From assembly GCA_937958985.1 (NCBI GenBank), contig CALGLV010000020.1:1-49921 (forward strand): a stretch of 49,921 bases of DNA, given 5' to 3'. This DNA is from an uncultured Aquimarina sp. Lineage in GTDB: Bacteria; Bacteroidota; Bacteroidia; Flavobacteriales; Flavobacteriaceae. A program made the translations under genes and the position numbers. This document shows, piece by piece, positions 45,920-49,921 of this stretch; position 1 is the stretch's first letter, and each line of letters starts with the position of its first letter. Under the pieces are notes generated by a model. That model worked only from the letters and a program-made list of their open reading frames with translations. It was not told where the DNA came from and made no database searches.

Positions 45920-47056
45920 ATGATTAATAAGCGCCTTTTAGTAAAAAACCTGTTGGCTCATAATGATGAAAATAGTTTTTATGATAAAAAACTGCGCTTA
46001 AATATTTCCGAAAAAGAAGGGAAAGCAAAATTTTTAAAACACATTTGTGCATTATCGAATAGCAACCCTAATAATAATTCTTTTATTGTAGTCGGAATAC
46101 GCGATGAAAATAACGCAATTGAAGGAGTTGATTTTTTTGACGACAGTAAACTTCAAAACTTAATTAACGCCTATTTAAAAAATCCGCCAGTAGTTTCTTA
46201 CGAAAACATATCATTTCCACATTTACCTACGGGCAAAGTAGTGGGCTTAGTAACGGTGCTACCAACTAATAAAGGGGTTTGTGTATTAAGTAAAGGTATA
46301 TGGAAATACGATAAAGGTTCTGTTTTTTATAGAGATGGAAGTATTAGCATGCCTAAAGACAGTCCAGAAAAACGCCAAGATGTTAATTCAAAAACAGTAG
46401 CTTTCATAGAAGGACACTCGCGTAATACTGTTAAACTTACCTTAGATGGTGTTTTTTCTTTCATCGAAGAGCATAAAAATTACGATCCAAAATACCATGT
46501 ATTCAAAGAGTATTTTGTGATGTGCTGGGCAGCCAAGAAAAAGGAAGTTAAAGGGCAAACCTATTATTCTAGAGTGGATATAGAATTGATAAATGAACAA
46601 GTCCGTTTATTTTATTCTGTATTCGACGAAGTTTCCATTGATATTTCTGAGGAAGAATTTAAGATAACCGAGTATATTAGCTTAGGTTATGACGGCACTA
46701 ACAAGTATTATCCTTTTGAAGAAGTAAGCATCTGTTTTAAAAACAATGTGAATTACGAAATGAACTCGAAAATAATTTTTGAACCACCAATTTTCCCTTC
46801 TTCAGTATTGGATTTTTTAATGAATAAAAATGAGAATTTACTTAGAAAGGTGAATTTGAAAAGTACCTTAGAGGCCAAGGATAAAAAGTGTTTTGAAGAA
46901 ATGCCCACTACTTATTTGTTGTGTTATTTGAATGGTTATTTAGATGCTTTAGATAAGTTACACGAAGTTAAATTAATAGTAAAAGAATACTCTCAAAATG
47001 TATATCAACAATACAAAGATGTGTTGAGAGTGATTCGAAAAGTAAGATACAATTAA
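45920..47056 (+). CDS. AlbA_2 (Schlafen-type) domain protein
   Basis: A 378-residue cytoplasmic protein. Its first 120 residues fit the AlbA_2 DNA/nucleotide-binding domain: FLKHICALSNSNPNNNSFIVVGIRDENN, then DSKLQNLINAYLKNPP. The usual Gly-Gly before the central strand is replaced by Asn-Asn here. The remaining 250 residues are not recognised. I chose the ATG at 45920 (MINKRLLVKN); the frame opens at a TTG three codons earlier. The stop overlaps the start of the phosphatase gene by one base (TAATG), so the two are translationally coupled and probably work together. The biological role is unknown. Confidence 0.7.
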   Translation: MINKRLLVKNLLAHNDENSFYDKKLRLNISEKEGKAKFLKHICALSNSNPNNNSFIVVGIRDENNAIEGVDFFDDSKLQNLINAYLKNPPVVSYENISFPHLPTGKVVGLVTVLPTNKGVCVLSKGIWKYDKGSVFYRDGSISMPKDSPEKRQDVNSKTVAFIEGHSRNTVKLTLDGVFSFIEEHKNYDPKYHVFKEYFVMCWAAKKKEVKGQTYYSRVDIELINEQVRLFYSVFDEVSIDISEEEFKITEYISLGYDGTNKYYPFEEVSICFKNNVNYEMNSKIIFEPPIFPSSVLDFLMNKNENLLRKVNLKSTLEAKDKKCFEEMPTTYLLCYLNGYLDALDKLHEVKLIVKEYSQNVYQQYKDVLRVIRKVRYN

Positions 47057-47787
47057 TGGATAAAAGAATTTTTGCCATAGGCGATATACATGGAGGGCTA
47101 AAGGCTTTAAAACACCTTGTGGAAATGCTACAATTGAACCCTGAAGATCAATTGATTTTTTTAGGCGATTATGTTGATGGCTGGAGTGAAAGTGCTGAAA
47201 CCGTATTTTATTTAATGGATTTAGCAACGAAGCAAAACTGTGTGTTTATTAGGGGTAATCATGATGAATTATGTTACGATTGGTTGGTAACAGGAAAACA
47301 TACCAAAGAATGGGTTTTACACGGGGGCACAGCAACTAAAGAAAGTTATTCAAAATATAGTAAAGAAGAAATAAAAACACAATTTTCGTTTTTCGAAGGC
47401 TTACAAAACTATGTGATTCTTGATGATGAAAAATTATTTTTACATGCAGGTTTTACTAACTTGAAAGGACCTCATTTAGAATACTTTCCGAAAATGTGTT
47501 ATTGGGATCGCACTTTGTGGGAACTTGCACTTTCGGTGAACCCCGAATTGGATATAGATGATTTGTATTACCCTCAGCGATTAAAGCTATTTAAAGAAGT
47601 ATATGTTGGGCATACACCGGTTACACGCATTAATCAAACGTATCCAGTAAACGCAGCGTGCGTATGGAATGTAGATACAGGCGCAGCCTTTAAAGGGCCT
47701 CTTTCGGCAATTAATATAGAAACCAAAGAGGTGTTTCAATCAGCGCCAGTGCATACTTATTATCCTAATGAAAGGGGAAGGAATTAA
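47056..47787 (+). CDS. PPP-family serine/threonine-type metallophosphatase
   Basis: A 243-residue calcineurin-like phosphoesterase of the PPP type. The metal-ligand motifs are complete: GDIHG (9-13), GDYVDG (37-42) and GNHDE (67-71). They are followed by a His in LFLHAG and another in YVGHTP. This is the lambda-phosphatase/PrpE-like layout. The substrate could be a phosphoprotein or a dinucleotide such as diadenosine tetraphosphate, which sequence alone does not decide. No signal peptide. Its start overlaps the AlbA_2 gene stop, and it converges on radA with a 24-base gap. Confidence 0.88.
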   Translation: MDKRIFAIGDIHGGLKALKHLVEMLQLNPEDQLIFLGDYVDGWSESAETVFYLMDLATKQNCVFIRGNHDELCYDWLVTGKHTKEWVLHGGTATKESYSKYSKEEIKTQFSFFEGLQNYVILDDEKLFLHAGFTNLKGPHLEYFPKMCYWDRTLWELALSVNPELDIDDLYYPQRLKLFKEVYVGHTPVTRINQTYPVNAACVWNVDTGAAFKGPLSAINIETKEVFQSAPVHTYYPNERGRN

Positions 47788-47793
47788 ATTGAG

Positions 47794-47838
47794 GATGTTG
47801 TTGATTTGTAATTAGCCAAACAAGTATTCAACAACATC
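47794..47838. repeat. 11-bp inverted repeat across the radA stop
   Basis: GATGTTGTTGA at 47794-47804 and its exact reverse complement at 47828-47838, with a 23-base spacer. The right arm is inside the last codons of radA. No T-tract follows, so I do not call it a terminator, though it could fold in either transcript of this convergent gene pair. Confidence 0.35.
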
Positions 47839-49176
47839 TTCTATTTTTGCTACTTTAATTAATTGCATGCCTTTAATTTCAGTACTTATTTTCGAGTATT
47901 TTGAAACCATCATTTGCGAAAAACCTAATTTTTCAGCTTCTTGAATTCGCTGTTCAACCCTACTAACGGGGCGAATTTCTCCTGCTAAGCCAACTTCACC
48001 AGCAAAGCAAATATCTTTACTTAAGGGAATATCTTCGTTTGAAGATAATATAGAGCAAATTACGGCTAAGTCAATAGCGGGGTCGTCAATACTAATACCT
48101 CCAGTAATGTTTAAAAAAACGTCTTTGGCTCCCAATCTAAAACCAGCACGTTTTTCTAAAACAGCAAGTAACATATTCATTCGCTTTACGGGGTAGCCCG
48201 TAGCACTACGCTGAGGGGTTCCGTAAACGGCAGTGCTTACCAAAGCTTGTACCTCAATCATTAAAGGACGTAGTCCTTCTATAGTGGAGGCGATTGCGGT
48301 ACCACTTAATTCTTCTTCTTTTTTTGACAGTAATAATTCACTAGGGTTACTAACTTCTCTTAGTCCGGTGTGTTGCATTTCGTAGATCCCTAATTCGGCA
48401 GTAGAGCCAAACCTGTTTTTATGAGCTCTTAATATTCGGTATACAAAGTTTTGATCACCTTCAAATTGAAGTACGGTATCAACCATATGTTCCAATATTT
48501 TTGGACCAGCGATAGTGCCATCTTTGGTAATATGACCAATTAAAAGCACTGGGGTATTGGATTCTTTAGCAAATTTTATGAGTTCGCTAGTGCACTCTCT
48601 TATTTGAGAAATACTGCCAGGACTACTTTCTATATAGTCGGTATGTAAAGTTTGAATAGAATCAATCACCAAAACATCGGGTTTTGTTAACCCCACTTGT
48701 TTAAAAATATGCTGTGTTTTAGTTTCGGTAAGTACTAAACAGTTATCTAATTTAGATAGCATGCGTTCAGCACGCATTTTAATTTGCTTTTGACTTTCCT
48801 CGCCAGAAACATATAATGTTTTAAAAGGTAAGTTCAACGCAATTTGAAGCAGCAAAGTACTTTTACCAATTCCTGGTTCACCACCTAATAGGGTTAAGGA
48901 TCCCGGCACAAGTCCTCCGCCTAATACTCTATTAAATTCGTTATCTCCGGTGTTTAATCTATAATCAGATGAGGTGTCAATTTCAGAAACCTTCAAAGGC
49001 TTAGAAACTCTTTTTTGAGGACTTTCAGAAGATTCTTTCCAAACTGCTTTTTCTTGCTTTTCAATAATTTCTTCAGCTATTGTATTCCATTCTTTACAGG
49101 TAGTACATTGGCCTTGCCATTTTGAAAATTGAGATCCACAACTTTGACAGTAGAAGGTGGTTTTAGTTTTTGCCAT
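47812..49176 (-). CDS. radA: DNA repair protein RadA
   Basis: A 454-residue RecA-like ATPase that promotes branch migration in recombinational repair. The N-terminal C4 zinc finger uses Cys10, Cys13, Cys24 and Cys27. Walker A is GGEPGIGKS (98-106) and Walker B is VLVIDSIQT (168-176). The RadA signature KNRFG is at 253-257. The C-terminal third is the Lon-protease-like domain (AIDLAVICSILSS, CFAGEVGLAGEIRPV). It is full length. It is transcribed alone, convergent with the phosphatase gene. Confidence 0.98.
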   Translation of the reverse strand: MAKTKTTFYCQSCGSQFSKWQGQCTTCKEWNTIAEEIIEKQEKAVWKESSESPQKRVSKPLKVSEIDTSSDYRLNTGDNEFNRVLGGGLVPGSLTLLGGEPGIGKSTLLLQIALNLPFKTLYVSGEESQKQIKMRAERMLSKLDNCLVLTETKTQHIFKQVGLTKPDVLVIDSIQTLHTDYIESSPGSISQIRECTSELIKFAKESNTPVLLIGHITKDGTIAGPKILEHMVDTVLQFEGDQNFVYRILRAHKNRFGSTAELGIYEMQHTGLREVSNPSELLLSKKEEELSGTAIASTIEGLRPLMIEVQALVSTAVYGTPQRSATGYPVKRMNMLLAVLEKRAGFRLGAKDVFLNITGGISIDDPAIDLAVICSILSSNEDIPLSKDICFAGEVGLAGEIRPVSRVEQRIQEAEKLGFSQMMVSKYSKISTEIKGMQLIKVAKIEDVVEYLFG

Positions 49177-49380
49177 TTATAATAAGTAGATATTAAAGAT
49201 ACAAAATATAGATTTTCATTAAAATAGTGTAATTCAATATATTCTTTTTCGACCAACAATCAGTCGTTAAAAAGCAATATATTAAGATTAAATGTGTTAA
49301 TTGTGCAAAATAACTTGTATAATTTTATATAATTGTTAATTTAGTAATAAGAATAAATATTAATTAATCCCCAAATAATT

Positions 49381-49656
49381 ATGGCAGCTTTACAAATAGA
49401 AAAAGAAATAGTGTCGCATTTACGTTTTCCGAGTCATGAGGTTTTGGATACGATAGAAGCAAAGAAAAGCAGGAACAAAATATTAAATAGAGCCTCGGTT
49501 TTAGGCAATATTGACCGAACTAAAATGCATATTGTATTTAAAGATAGTGAAGGTTTAAAAAGAGTACACACTACTGTTTGGGGTGTTACCGATAAGTATG
49601 TAATTTTAAAAGGAGCTAATTTAATACCGCTACATAGAATTGTAAAAGTATATTAG
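49381..49656 (+). CDS. Small conserved-looking protein of unknown function
   Basis: A 91-residue protein that I do not recognise. The N-terminal 50 residues are basic and probably helical (HEVLDTIEAKKSRNKILNRA). The C-terminal 40 look like a small beta barrel (HIVFKDSEGLKRVHTTVWGV, then VILKGANLIPLHRIVKV), similar in rhythm to SH3-like domains. No signal peptide or membrane segment. The ATG has a typical AT-rich upstream region, and a strong terminator follows 64 bases after the stop, which supports a real single-gene transcript. Confidence 0.75.
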   Translation: MAALQIEKEIVSHLRFPSHEVLDTIEAKKSRNKILNRASVLGNIDRTKMHIVFKDSEGLKRVHTTVWGVTDKYVILKGANLIPLHRIVKVY

Positions 49657-49719
49657 TTATTGTTTAATTTATAAAATAAAGGTTGTTTGTAGGAAACTAG
49701 TACATGAATTTATTTTATT

Positions 49720-49757
49720 AAAAAAGGTTGAATAGTGTTAACTATTCAACCTTTTTT
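49720..49757. terminator. Strong bidirectional rho-independent terminator
   Basis: A 17-bp perfect stem (six A, then GGTTGAATAGT) with loop GTTA and the complementary arm ending in six T. It lies between the 91-residue gene (plus) and the partial minus-strand gene, and can serve both. Confidence 0.93.
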
Positions 49758-49785
49758 GGTTATTTATGGTAGTATAAAATAAATG

Positions 49786-49921
49786 TTATTTAGGTTCTAC
49801 TCCACCATCTAAGTAATCTTGAAGATCATTCAATTCTTTCCATTTTCCTTCAAAAGCTAAGCCTGATTGCTTTGGCCAAGTTCCAGGGTTATGAATTTCG
49901 TAACGTTTTCCACCGGTATTT
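49786..49921 (-). CDS. 3' end of an unidentified minus-strand gene
   Basis: The minus strand is open from the window edge to a TAA at 49786-49788, giving 44 residues that end in YLDGGVEPK. The fragment includes the segments RYEIHNPGTWPKQSG and WKELNDLQDYLDGG. Codon use fits the neighbours, and a terminator lies just past the stop. I do not recognise the family. Confidence 0.65.
   Translation of the reverse strand, partial: NTGGKRYEIHNPGTWPKQSGLAFEGKWKELNDLQDYLDGGVEPK

Overview
The window is AT-rich chromosomal DNA from a gliding member of the Flavobacteriaceae (phylum Bacteroidota). The evidence is a complete sprC-sprD-sprB-sprF type operon (type IX secretion and gliding adhesin), a full moxR/DUF58/bat operon, TAnnTTTG-type promoter boxes, almost no Shine-Dalgarno sequences, and Bacteroidota-style forms of gltX, ybeY, mnmG, trpS and radA. 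I cannot name the genus. There are no rRNA or tRNA genes, insertion sequences, prophage genes or CRISPR arrays.

Layout. (1) 1-8759: gltX (minus strand, cut by the window edge), then a plus-strand run of a DUF4175 membrane/coiled-coil protein, ybeY, mnmG and a class I methyltransferase. Three parS-like ParB sites lie at the end of ybeY, in the mnmG leader and just before the methyltransferase. This suggests the segment lies near the replication origin. (2) 8760-9316: a 557-bp gene-free stretch, probably the control region of the gliding operon. (3) 9317-34179: four plus-strand genes. They are sprC-like (Ig-like domains plus a type B sorting domain), sprD-like (PorP/SprF barrel fused to about 1,100 residues of repetitive helix), a 5,792-residue SprB-like adhesin, and a sprF-like barrel. 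A strong terminator follows. (4) 34302-36465: a Tas-like aldo/keto reductase (minus) and trpS (plus). (5) 36478-45712: a minus-strand operon read from moxR through DUF58, a BatD-like gene, batA, batB, batC and batD to batE. (6) 45920-47787: a translationally coupled AlbA_2-domain protein and PPP-family phosphatase. (7) 47812-49921: radA (minus), a 91-residue protein of unknown function, a strong bidirectional terminator, and the 3' end of an unidentified minus-strand gene.

How the genes work together. The sprCDBF block encodes a giant cell-surface adhesin and the outer-membrane barrels expected to accompany type B cargo through the type IX secretion system. The order cargo, barrel, cargo, barrel suggests two cargo/escort pairs. 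The bat block encodes a MoxR ATPase with VWA, TPR and Ig-like membrane partners, probably one envelope-associated complex. The ybeY-mnmG segment combines RNA maturation genes with likely chromosome-segregation sites.

The least explained items are the sprD tail (eight copies of a roughly 49-residue module plus two arrays of a 60-bp repeat), the split sorting domain and long-range duplication in the giant adhesin, the parS sites embedded in genes, and the AlbA_2/phosphatase pair. All domain calls were made by reading motifs by eye; no database search was run.
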